Shown: positions 7,760-17,500 of the stretch, in pieces | Numbering within the stretch: position 1 is the stretch's first letter | How the letters are laid out: each line of letters begins with the position of its first letter | DNA from: a virus | Reading direction: 5' to 3' (one strand) | Length of the DNA: 44,081 nt | IMG/VR virus record: IMGVR_UViG_3300029258_003339 | Coordinates: 1 to 44,081 of that record | Position numbers and translations under genes: made by a program | The notes under the pieces: generated by a model | Database searches by the model: none | What the model saw: only the letters and a program-made list of their open reading frames with translations | Told to the model about the DNA's origin: nothing

Positions 7760-9367
7760 ATGGCAAGAAATAGAATAATTTATGCAAGTCAGTCTGTATG
7801 GTGCAATGGTGAAGTGCTTTACAGAGTACAGTCACTTGGAAGCACTACAACATTTACGTCTGAAGACATCTTCGAGCTTGGTCATTTAGACATCATCGAT
7901 GTTGTGGATGACGTTCCTGCCGTGGCGGTAACACTAAATACTAATGACTTTGGTGACTTGCGTACACTGGCTACTTTAGCCCAGTTAGCTCCTGCCAAGA
8001 AGGGTATGACAGAAACAGCTTCAGATTCTAATGCGAACCTGGTTGTTGTTAGTGGTACTGATCTTGTAGAAACAAGTACTTTCCTTCACGGTGTTGCTTT
8101 AGCTGACTTTGCTATTGTGTGCGGTAATTTACCTGGTGTTAGTATTTGGGCACCTGTCCAGGACGAATGTTCTCTTGGCACATTGGCTGAGAATATTGAC
8201 CAAACATTATTCTTGGACGAAGTATTCATCAACAGTTTAGAATTCGGTTATACCACTGGTGCTAATGCTACTGAAAATTATGGGGCGGAAACTGATAATA
8301 AAATGTGGTTACTGAATGATGGTAGATTTGTAAACTGGGATGCATACACTTTAGATGGCGCAGATATTTCCAATGGTTATGTAGATCTTACTTTAGCTTC
8401 AGGTACTACTGTAACAGCTCTATCTGATGGTGGAGCTTCTGGTTTCTTAAGAAAAACAGAAGGTGGTGCTCCAGCTGTAACGTGGTATGATACAGATGCC
8501 GGCGAAGTTATGAACGTTGAAATAGCTACGTCAAGTGCTGATACAGCTACATATTGGTATGAATTGTTAGGTACTGGAATAACTAGAGTGCATTTCCCAA
8601 CAACAGGAAATTATATACCTGTTGCTACTGATAGACTACAGATGTTGTATGCTGCTGATGGTTATGGAAGTGCTGCAACCAGCACTTATTTCACAGCGTT
8701 AGACGATGTTGATAGGCCTGATATGATCGGTGCTTTGAGACAGGGTCAAGTAGAAGTTTATATTGTTTCTCCTACTGATGGTGCGTATGACGTTGCTTGG
8801 AGATTAACTGGTTGTACTATTACAGCAGACTTAACACGTGAAGCTTTAAGTGAATTGGGACATCTTGCTCCTTATGACCGTCCACTAACTTTACCTATTC
8901 CTATTACAGTAACAGTTGACAGTACTGCTGGGGACCTTGAGAACTGGTCTAAGTTTGCTGATAAACTTACTGAGTTTGATGCTGATACATTGGATGATAT
9001 TGACCTTACAGATCTTATGAAATCTGAAGATCTTAAACTGGTTGTGAAAGTGTTCGCTCAAACTGATGAGGAAGCTGGTGGAACAGCTGATAATAGATTA
9101 GTTTATACTGGTTCACCACTTGTTGGACAAAGTTATTGGGTTGATGGTGTAGAAGCCACATATGCTTCTGCTGGTGTAAGAGAGTACGCGCTTAAAACTA
9201 TTGTCGTGGAACATTTAAAGATTACTGATGAAGGAGCTACATTAGACATGGGTGCTAATATGACACAGACATTTGGTTTTAGATCCACAAATGACTTGTT
9301 TGTTGTTAAAGGTGATGTTTCTATTGCAAACATTACTGGTGATTTCAAAATTAGAAGAAATGGCTAA
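7760..9367 (+). CDS. Probable major tail tube protein
   Basis: This 535-aa protein has an N-terminal domain typical of tube subunits (SLGSTTTFTSEDIFELGHLD, then VAVTLNTNDFGD). A middle insertion at about 180-320 is a beta domain, probably displayed on the tail surface. The C-terminal part returns to tube-like beta strands and ends TFGFRSTNDLFVVKGDVS. Codon choice is less AT-biased than in its neighbours (more GAC, ATC, CTT and CTG), as expected for a very abundant protein. It has its own leader, a strong ribosome site and a terminator right after the stop. A sheath protein is a less likely alternative, as no second tube-like gene follows. Confidence 0.72.
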   Translation: MARNRIIYASQSVWCNGEVLYRVQSLGSTTTFTSEDIFELGHLDIIDVVDDVPAVAVTLNTNDFGDLRTLATLAQLAPAKKGMTETASDSNANLVVVSGTDLVETSTFLHGVALADFAIVCGNLPGVSIWAPVQDECSLGTLAENIDQTLFLDEVFINSLEFGYTTGANATENYGAETDNKMWLLNDGRFVNWDAYTLDGADISNGYVDLTLASGTTVTALSDGGASGFLRKTEGGAPAVTWYDTDAGEVMNVEIATSSADTATYWYELLGTGITRVHFPTTGNYIPVATDRLQMLYAADGYGSAATSTYFTALDDVDRPDMIGALRQGQVEVYIVSPTDGAYDVAWRLTGCTITADLTREALSELGHLAPYDRPLTLPIPITVTVDSTAGDLENWSKFADKLTEFDADTLDDIDLTDLMKSEDLKLVVKVFAQTDEEAGGTADNRLVYTGSPLVGQSYWVDGVEATYASAGVREYALKTIVVEHLKITDEGATLDMGANMTQTFGFRSTNDLFVVKGDVSIANITGDFKIRRNG

Positions 9368-9377
9368 TGATATACGG

Positions 9378-9421
9378 ATAAATGGGCGGTACCATAATGC
9401 CGCCCATTTATAAATTTTTTA
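9378..9421 (+). terminator. Rho-independent terminator after the tail tube gene
   Basis: ATAAATGGGCGG at 9378-9389 is perfectly complementary to CCGCCCATTTAT at 9400-9411, with a 10-nt loop and a run of six T at 9415-9420. The stem has six consecutive G-C pairs next to the loop. It is the clearest terminator in the window, placed 11 nt after the stop of the tube gene, and would limit read-through into the chaperone and tape measure genes. Confidence 0.92.
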
Positions 9422-9438
9422 TGGGAGGAGTATAGGAT

Positions 9439-9684
9439 ATGGCAGATGATAAAAGTAGGGATAAATTAAATAGATTGATAAATGATGAAGTAACTAAGTT
9501 ATTTGAAGCGGCCCTTGATTATGCACAGGTAGCATGCCCTACTGCAGATACATATAAAGTTTTAAGATCAAAAATTCTTAGGGTAGGAAATAATTGTATA
9601 CGGAACCTTAGGAAAAAACTTGAACATTATGATGTGGAATACAAGGCGACTGCTGAGGACATAATTGAAGTAAAACAAAAATAA
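9439..9684 (+). CDS. Small helical protein of unknown function, 81 aa
   Basis: The ATG is preceded by GGGAGGAG about 9 nt upstream. The protein is charged and predicted nearly all helical (NRLINDEVTKLFEAALDYAQ, CIRNLRKKLEHYD). No membrane segment or known motif is seen. It lies between the terminator of the tube gene and the two chaperone-like genes, so it belongs to the tape measure transcription unit. A small assembly factor is possible, but nothing in the sequence proves it. Confidence 0.7.
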   Translation: MADDKSRDKLNRLINDEVTKLFEAALDYAQVACPTADTYKVLRSKILRVGNNCIRNLRKKLEHYDVEYKATAEDIIEVKQK

Positions 9685-9712
9685 AAGCAAAGGTAACGGA
9701 GGAGGTAAGAAA

Positions 9713-10468
9713 ATGGCAGAAAAGAAAAAGGTTGATGAGAGACGTAGTTTTTTAGGACCGGATGGAATTACAAGTTATTATATAGCGGCCCCAACGTCTG
9801 ATGATATAAGAGGAGCGGATTGGGAATATAGTAAAATGTTTACCAGATGTTTAATGGAAGGTATAACAACTGCCGCTGAAATGTTGGATTTATTAAGGCG
9901 TAGAGGTATTATAGGTCCAGAATTTGAGCAAAGGTCTGCAGAATTATCAGAAGAATTAACAAAGAAAACTTTAGCTCTTGAAAATGCTAAAAGCATGGAA
10001 GAAAAAAGGGAGCTAGCTATTGAAGTAGCCGCAGCTAGAGAAGAACTGTTTCAGTGGAATCAAAGACAAGCCGGCCCAATGAATAACACTTCTGAACAAA
10101 TTTCTGATGATGTTAGGTTGGAATATTTAACTGCTTGTATGATAGAAACTGAAGATGGTAAAAGGGTTTGGAATTCTTACGATGAATATCTTACAGAACA
10201 AAGCCAAGCATTAGCTGTTAGAGCTAGGTTTGAGGTTATGTTATTCTTACAGGGATTAGATTCTGATTTTCTTGAACAAACTCCAGAAGCCCAGGCTATG
10301 AGAGAAATAGAGTCTGATATTTTAAAACAGGCTGAGGAAGCTTTGAAAACTATTGAACAGTTGGAAAAGGAAGAAGAAGAAAAGAAAAAAGAAGAAAAAC
10401 CTAAAAAGAAAACAAAACCTAAAACAACTAAAAAAAGAACTACTAAAAAGAAGCCTAAAGATGAGTAA
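9713..10468 (+). CDS. Putative tail assembly chaperone, paralogue 1
   Basis: This 251-aa protein follows a GGAGGAGGT ribosome site. It begins with a compact domain (RRSFLGPDGITSYYIAAPTS), then a coiled coil (about 60-110), a helical domain (SEQISDDVRLEYLTACMIET, W..YDEYL) and a very lysine-rich end (about 215-250). The coiled coil plus LxYL...W.xY arrangement is repeated in the next gene, so the two are paralogues. A pair of such proteins directly upstream of the tape measure gene is the usual place for tail assembly chaperones (lambda gpG/gpGT type). Here the second gene has its own start, and the A-rich 3' end does not lead by frameshift into it, because TGA at 10471 blocks that frame. Confidence 0.65.
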   Translation: MAEKKKVDERRSFLGPDGITSYYIAAPTSDDIRGADWEYSKMFTRCLMEGITTAAEMLDLLRRRGIIGPEFEQRSAELSEELTKKTLALENAKSMEEKRELAIEVAAAREELFQWNQRQAGPMNNTSEQISDDVRLEYLTACMIETEDGKRVWNSYDEYLTEQSQALAVRARFEVMLFLQGLDSDFLEQTPEAQAMREIESDILKQAEEALKTIEQLEKEEEEKKKEEKPKKKTKPKTTKKRTTKKKPKDE

Positions 10469-10476
10469 GGTGAGTT

Positions 10477-11502
10477 ATGGATATTACTCACGAAGACTTA
10501 GAGAAATATTTGTCTAGAATATTTACAGGCGTCGGATTAGTTTATATAAATAATGGCTCTATGGATATTTGTGTTGAATTTAGATCACCTAACAATGCTA
10601 TTATGCTTAGAGCCAATTTACTTTTCGATAAAATGTATAATAAAGCTTTGTCGGATGGAATATTATCTTCTGAAAAATTGGAAAAATTAATGAAGAGAAG
10701 AAATATTTTCACCGAGGAAGATGAAGAAAAAATTGAAAAGTTAAAAGCGCAATTAGAAGCGCAAGAATTACTCTTGGCCAAAACAACTGTTGTTAAGGCC
10801 AAACAAGATAGATTAAAAGGTATTATAAAAAAGATTAAAGATGAAATAAACGAGATTAGTTTCAAGAAAAGTTCTAAAATGTCTATGTCTGCCGAGGCTA
10901 AAGCAGATGAAAGTAAATTGTTATATTTATGTTGGGCAAGTGCATACGATGCTGATACAGGTGATTTACTGTGGCCAACATATAATGATTTGTTAAAAGA
11001 AACTAATCTATTTTTTAAAGATAATATTTTCTTAGAATTTTTAAAATTTAATAGAGGTATAGATACTAGAATTGTTAGATATATAGCTAGAAGTAATTTA
11101 TGGCGGATAAGATATGTAACAAGTTTAAAAACGTCGGAAGCTCTTTTTGGAGTACCGACGTCTGAATATACAAATGATATGTTAAACTTGGTTTATTGGT
11201 CAAATTACTATCAGAGCATTTACGAAATGCTTCCCGAAGATAGACCCTCTGATTTAGTCATAGAAGATGATGAAGCTTTGGATTCTTATATGCAAAGTTA
11301 TTATGATGAAAGGAATAAAGAGGATGCGGCAAGGCGCAGTAAAAGAAGAACTCAGGGGAAACTATCTGCATTTGATAAAGAGGAAGTAATCGTTACACAA
11401 TCTAATGAATTATATGAAGATATAAAATATGACAAACCAAGAGAAGCACAAAGAATTAAAGATAAGGCGATGATTAAGAAAAGGGCTGGGAGTAGGAGAT
11501 AG
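10477..11502 (+). CDS. Putative tail assembly chaperone, paralogue 2
   Basis: This 341-aa protein starts at an ATG after AAGGTGAG. Order of parts: N-terminal domain (about 1-65), coiled coil rich in Glu, Lys and Leu (about 70-130), then a domain with LLYLCWASAYDADTG, LLWPTYNDLL and FLEFLKFNRGID. These match in order LEYLTACMIE, W..YDEYL and FLQGLD in the previous protein. The C-terminal 120 residues are extra and end in a basic charged tail. A chaperone that coats the tape measure before tube polymerisation would have an exceptionally long client here (8,246 residues), which may explain the enlarged size. Function is inferred from order and paralogy. Confidence 0.62.
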   Translation: MDITHEDLEKYLSRIFTGVGLVYINNGSMDICVEFRSPNNAIMLRANLLFDKMYNKALSDGILSSEKLEKLMKRRNIFTEEDEEKIEKLKAQLEAQELLLAKTTVVKAKQDRLKGIIKKIKDEINEISFKKSSKMSMSAEAKADESKLLYLCWASAYDADTGDLLWPTYNDLLKETNLFFKDNIFLEFLKFNRGIDTRIVRYIARSNLWRIRYVTSLKTSEALFGVPTSEYTNDMLNLVYWSNYYQSIYEMLPEDRPSDLVIEDDEALDSYMQSYYDERNKEDAARRSKRRTQGKLSAFDKEEVIVTQSNELYEDIKYDKPREAQRIKDKAMIKKRAGSRR

Positions 11503-11556
11503 AATTAGGTAGCGATAGTAAAAGATCCATGATTATGTTTGACGGAGGTGCGCTTC

Positions 11557-14500
11557 TTGGCTGATAAAACTTATGACATCAATATTTCTGGTGCAACTAC
11601 TGGCGGTGCTGCTGGTGGGGGTGCTAGAAAACCACCTAATACTGCAAGTATGGATAGGCTTTTAAAAGCTATCGAGGCACTTGTACGTGCACAGAAATCA
11701 GAAACAGCTAAAGAATTAAAACCCCTTTTTGAAAAATTAATAAGAGAGTTAGCAACTGCATCTAAGCAGCCTAAAACTATAAAAGACACAGATTTACGTG
11801 GTATGGCATCAGATTTTGCCAATGAAACTGCTAAACAGTTAAATAAAAGAGTTTCTAAAATATATGCTGGTGCTAAACAACCTGGTGGTGCAACTCCTGA
11901 CATCAATAAAACATTAAATACTTTATTTAAAGGTATGGATAAGCAATCACAGGCACTTGTAGGCCAAATGGTGGCTGCATTATCCAAAAGAGGTATACAA
12001 GTAGATCCTAAAGAATTCAAAAATTTAGAGCGTGGAATAAGTAGTGGTTTAAAAAGAATAATAGAAGCTAAATCTGGCGCTGAAATTAGAGAGCTTAATA
12101 AAATAGCCAACACTCTTAAAAACACTACATCAGAGATAGGTAATTTAGTAAAAATTATAGCTAATTTAAGAAAGAGCGGGGGCGGAATAGATTTAACTGA
12201 AGTAGGAAAACTTGTTGAAAGTTTAGCTAAAGTAAATAAAGGAATGAAGGATGTAAAAGATTCTACTGGTAAAGCTGCTGAAGTTATCAAGAAACTTCCT
12301 GAAGAAGTAAAAGGTCTTACCAATGCTTTTGGTGATGTTAAAAAAGCTGTAGTGCAACAAGTTTCCGGTGTCAAACAACGTGCAAAAGATGATCCTAAGG
12401 TTTTTGCTCAATTAACAGCTCAAGCTATAGGTAATACATTAGAAAAGTCCCGAGCTTTTAGAGAAAGTGATTTAGGAAAAGCTTGGAAACAATTTGAAAA
12501 GACTACAACCAGCATGAAAGAAGTTGCTGGAAAAGTTGAAGATCTTCGCAAAGAAATAGTTAATATGAGTAAAAAAGGGGATCTACCTGCCCCAGAGTTT
12601 AAGAAATTAATAAACCTTTTAACTACACATTTAACCAGAAGAGCACCTGTTGCAGGTGTAGCTCCTGAAGAAAAAGGTGTTTTCAAACAAGCTAAAAGAA
12701 TAGTTGGGACCTTAGAAAAGATAGCTGTTGAAGTAGATACTACCAAAGCCAAAAAAGAGATAGATGATCTTGTAGCTTATGGCAAGAAAAGTATGAAAGA
12801 TATGTTTGGTGAAGGGGAGGTATCTAAAAATTTTGAAAGAGAAATGGATAAGGTTCAAAAAACTTTTGAAAAAACTTTTAAAGCTATAGAACGAGCTTCT
12901 TCATCATTTTTTTCAAGAGAAACACCAATAAAAAAGAATGTTCTTCAAGCTAGAGAAGCTTTAAAAAGTGGTGATGTCCAAACAGCTATGCACAAGACAG
13001 TTAAAGCTGTGCAAATAGCAGAAATGCCATCAAATGTTAATAAAGAGTTGAAAGAATTAAAAGAAACTGTTATAACATTTAATGATAATATGAAGATGGC
13101 TAATATTGATCCTGCTACTGTTAAAAAATGGACAGCAGCTTATGAAGAACTCACATCTGCTTCAGAAGGCGTAGCTATAGAGGCCAAAAATTTAGGCAAA
13201 GTATTAAAGGAAAAAAATGCTGAAATCAAAATTTCTCTTGGTATGATAGCTAAGAAAATGTCAAAAGAGTTTGAAACCATGTTTCCAGAAGATGATGTTA
13301 TGTCACGTGGTATGAAAGTGATGATGGAAAATATAAGGTCTTCTATATTAAAGAGTAATTTTCCAAAAGCTATTGAAGATATAGCTCGTATTTCTAGTAC
13401 GATTCCTTCAGAAGAAATCCATAGAGATTTTGCCAAATTACTTAAAGGTATATCAGATTATACAAATGTTCTTGAAGAGGCTGGTGAGGTTAAATATGCT
13501 AAAGATTTAAATAAAGTCTCAGAAAGAGCTTATAAAGTGTTGAAATCAGCTGGTGAAGGATTAGAAGAATTTTATAAAGAGACAGACAAAACTGTAAAAG
13601 AAGCTAAAGCAATTAGTAAAGAAACAAAAGAGGTAGCAAAAAAGACTAAAGAAATTACTAAAGAAATCGATGAAGTAAAAAAAGCTTATGCAAAAGGTAA
13701 GAAAATATTTGGTGATATAGATTTTAGGACTAAAGAAGCTGGATTATTGCAAGAAAAGAAAGCTAAATTTTTAACTACTCAACCACAGAAATTTGCAGAT
13801 GAAACTATATTACCTGGTATTGAATATAAATTAAGTAAAACTAAACGACCTAGTTATGGTATAGGTGTACGTAAAGAAGCAGAAGAAGTGATAACTGATT
13901 TATCAAAATCTTTAGATCAATTACAAAAAGACATTATAGGAGGTTTGGAGAAAGGTTTTGAGGAAGGCGGTAATCGTTGGGCTATCATAGATAAAGAATT
14001 TAAGAAAGTAGGTAATCAGTGGCGTTTAGGTATAGCTAATATTAGAAATATGATGGATGATTTAGGTGACACAGTAAAAGCAGATACTCCGCCAGCAGAA
14101 ATATTAGAAAAATATAGAGAAAAACAAATAACAAGACTTACAGCAGCTACCCCATTACCACTTGAAAGAGCTAGAAAAGTTGGCGAATGGTTAAAAAAGA
14201 GCACCGTAGGAGATATAGACGATCTCAGAGAGGTCCTGAGTGATGCTGTTGTTGGTATATTAAGTGAAATTAAATCCGCGCCAAAATTTGCTGCAGGGGA
14301 AGAAGTAAGTTCAGAACTAGCAGAAGCTATAAATAATAGATTGGCAGATGAATTAAAATCTGTTTTTGAAAAAACTTATGCTAAAACTAAAGTTGAAAGT
14401 GGTATTTTAGAAAGAAAACTTACAAGACAAGTAGCATTACCGGCAGCTGAGATATCTACTATGGGCGGAGCTATTTTCAGAACTAAACATGGAAGTGAAC

Positions 14501-17500
14501 GTGCTGCCCCTAGATTTGCTACGTATAAAACTGGTTTTGAACAGTTATATGATATAATGGCTGAAAGACGTATATTCGAGGAAAAAGGTGATTATGAAGT
14601 TGCTAGGTTAATAGAAAATATAGGTTTTAGACCAGAGAAAACAGGACGTTTAAAAGAGGCTAAAAAGTTAGCACAAGATTTATTTACAAAAATGTCTGCA
14701 TCTGGACAAGATGAGTTTATTTTAGAACAATATAAAGAAGCTGCTACCATGGTTGGGGCTAAGAGGCAACGTGCTGGTGTAGGCACAATAGCTGAATTTG
14801 AGAAAAAAACAAATGAAGCTGTGGAAAATTTCAAGAAAACCCAACAAGATGTAGTTGAATTTATGAAGTATATGGAAGATTTTGGTATTTCTGCATATGA
14901 TGTAATTAAATCTATGGAGACTATAAAATTTGAAAATGTTTATGACATCTATAGAAAAGTTATTAAAGGTACAGAGGAAGGTTTAAAACCACTGCAGCAG
15001 TTAGCATCTGCACCAAATTGGGACAGCGCTATTAGAGGATATGAACAAGCTCTTAGATCAGTTGAACAATTATTACCTGTAATAGAACCCGGTAGAGTGA
15101 AACGTGGTAAGCATTATGAGAGCACATTAACAACAATGTTTCAAACTTCTCCTCTGTGGAAAATATCACGTGAAGGAAAACCATCTCAATATATTAGAGG
15201 TGGGGCTAGAGGTGTAGGGCCAGAGGAACAGAAGAAAAGGATACAAGATATAAATATGAATTTGAGGGATTATTTACAGGAGGTTGGTGAATTATATAAA
15301 GCTGGCCAAGAAGTGACCCCACAAATGGTGAAAAGAAGAGAAAAAGTAAAACTTCCTGCTGGAGTTGCAACTATTTCTACTTTAGGACCGCCGGAGGCTC
15401 AAGCCGCTTCTTATGAAGAATATCGTCCTGAAGCTAGATTACCAGCAGAACAAAAATTCCTTAAATCTTTAGATGCTACAGCTATAAAAATGTATACCGA
15501 AAAACTTCTTGAACAAGCGCCTTTTGGTGAATTCGGTCGTATGGGTAGAAATATAGCTAATGTTACTGCTGCTATGAGTTCTTTTGCTGAAGGAGAAGTT
15601 AAAGGTATAGAGGGTTTAACTACGCAATTCCCATCAATGAGGACCACAAAAGAAAGAGATATTATAGCTGCAGGTAGATATGGTCAAACTGGTTATGGAT
15701 TTAATGTTTTGGCAGAGCTTAAACATTCCGCCGCAACTTTTGAAGATCAAATTATTATTTCAGGTAAATTAGCAGATGCTTTAACACAAGCCGTTAGTAA
15801 TTTAATCAAACCTTCTGCTGCTGGTCGTTTAGGAGCGCCTCTTGGATCTAAAGGAGCAGTTACACCTATGGAGGAGAAGACTGTCAGGGATGTGACTAAT
15901 AAAGAAATAAGAGATGCGGCAAGAGAATTCATGGAAATATTAGGTGTTCCTGAAAAGTATAAAAAGGAAGCTGATAAAGCTTTAATAGAAGATGTAAGGA
16001 ATTTGATAACAACAGTTAGAGGTGAAAGTGTAGAAGTACAAAAAGGTAAATTAGTAGAAGTATTTATGTCTAATTTTGCCAGAAAATTCGTTACAAGATA
16101 TGGAACTAAAGGTGTTAGTGTCAAAGCAGCTGGTCCAGAAGGTTTAGGTGTAGCAGAGATTCCTAAGAGTATGGGTCAATTAGCTAAAGAAATAGTAGAA
16201 TTTATAGAAAAGAATGAAAGTTTAATGAAAAAAGCTTCTCAATTTGCTGCGCCTTCTATTAAAAAAGAAGGTTTTACTAAGTTGAAAAGTGATTTAGTAG
16301 CATCTGGTAATAAATTCATGTTAAGTTTGTTCAGTGATGTCACTAACGAAATGGCACAAAGTTTAGGTGTAGAAGAAGAAATTGAGAAACAAGCGGAAAT
16401 TTATAAAAAATTTACTAGAATACTTAGAGATGCACTTGGTGTGGAGGCTTTACCTAAAGATATAGCTGGTATAGGAAAATTAAAGGAATTATATACAGAA
16501 AAAGTTGGTGGTAAATTAGCTGCTGAAAAACCTATAGAAATAAGGATAAGTTCTTCTGGTATAGCTAAGAGAGGTTTGCAAGCTGAATTTCTTGAAAGTA
16601 TAATGGGTAATATAGTTGGTGCTGAGGCCGGTGGTATTACCACAGTGCAACCAACAATACCTGCTGATGTTATGAAGCAACTTCTAGGTACAGGAGAACA
16701 AAGAGGACTGCTTGCTAAATATTCAAAAGCTTTAGGTTATGTTGGAGCGCCAAAACCAGAGGAAGAAATAAGGAAAGAATTATTTGAAAAATATATAGCT
16801 GAAGGAAAAGAACCTGAAAAAGCTAAGATATTAGCTGAGAAAGGTGCTGCTCTTGAGGCTATGTCTAATTATTATACTAAAATACGAGATGAATATGGAA
16901 AAGCTGCTAAGTCTATTGTAGGACCTAAATTCGTTCAGATTGTTGAAGAACCTCATCAGGTTGAAGGTTGGAGCCCTAGAGATGTAGAACAATTAGCTAG
17001 GGGAGGAAAACTTAATGTACCTGCCATATCTGCTTATTCAACTATATTTGGTGAACAGTCAGCTTTAATGAAACAAATTAAAGGTGCCGGAGCAGAAACT
17101 TTTGAATCTAAAAAGCTTTTTGAATACATTAAAGCATTACAAGCTTTTAACACATCTAAAGAAGGGCAAGAGTTGGCTCAGAAATTAATGAGTGCTTCTG
17201 AGCTTGTAGATTTAGCTGAATTAAGGCCTTTCACAGAACGTACAGGAACGTTTTTTAATGAGCAAGATGTAAAAAGAAGTTTAAAAAGTACTATTTTAGA
17301 TATAGAAAAATATAAAACCGCTTTGACTGTACAAATACCCAAAGCAAGAGGTGCAGCCCCCGGAGAACTTGAGAGAGAGCCTTTTTATATTCCTGGACCT
17401 TTAGCTCGACAAACTTATCCAGAGGAACTAGTTGCTGGTGAAATGGGGATGGATAAAATAGCCAGAAGATTACAGGATGTAATTAATAGAGCTATAGAAG

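Noticed and set aside
10380-10476. Programmed frameshift from A-rich end of the first chaperone gene into the second
   Set aside because: The A7 run at 10430-10436 is suggestive, but the frame of the second gene has a TGA at 10471-10473 just before its own ATG, so no fusion product can form.
11539-11556. Upstream TTG start at 11539 for the giant gene
   Set aside because: It lies before the GGAGGTG site at 11544-11550; the TTG at 11557 has correct 7-nt spacing.
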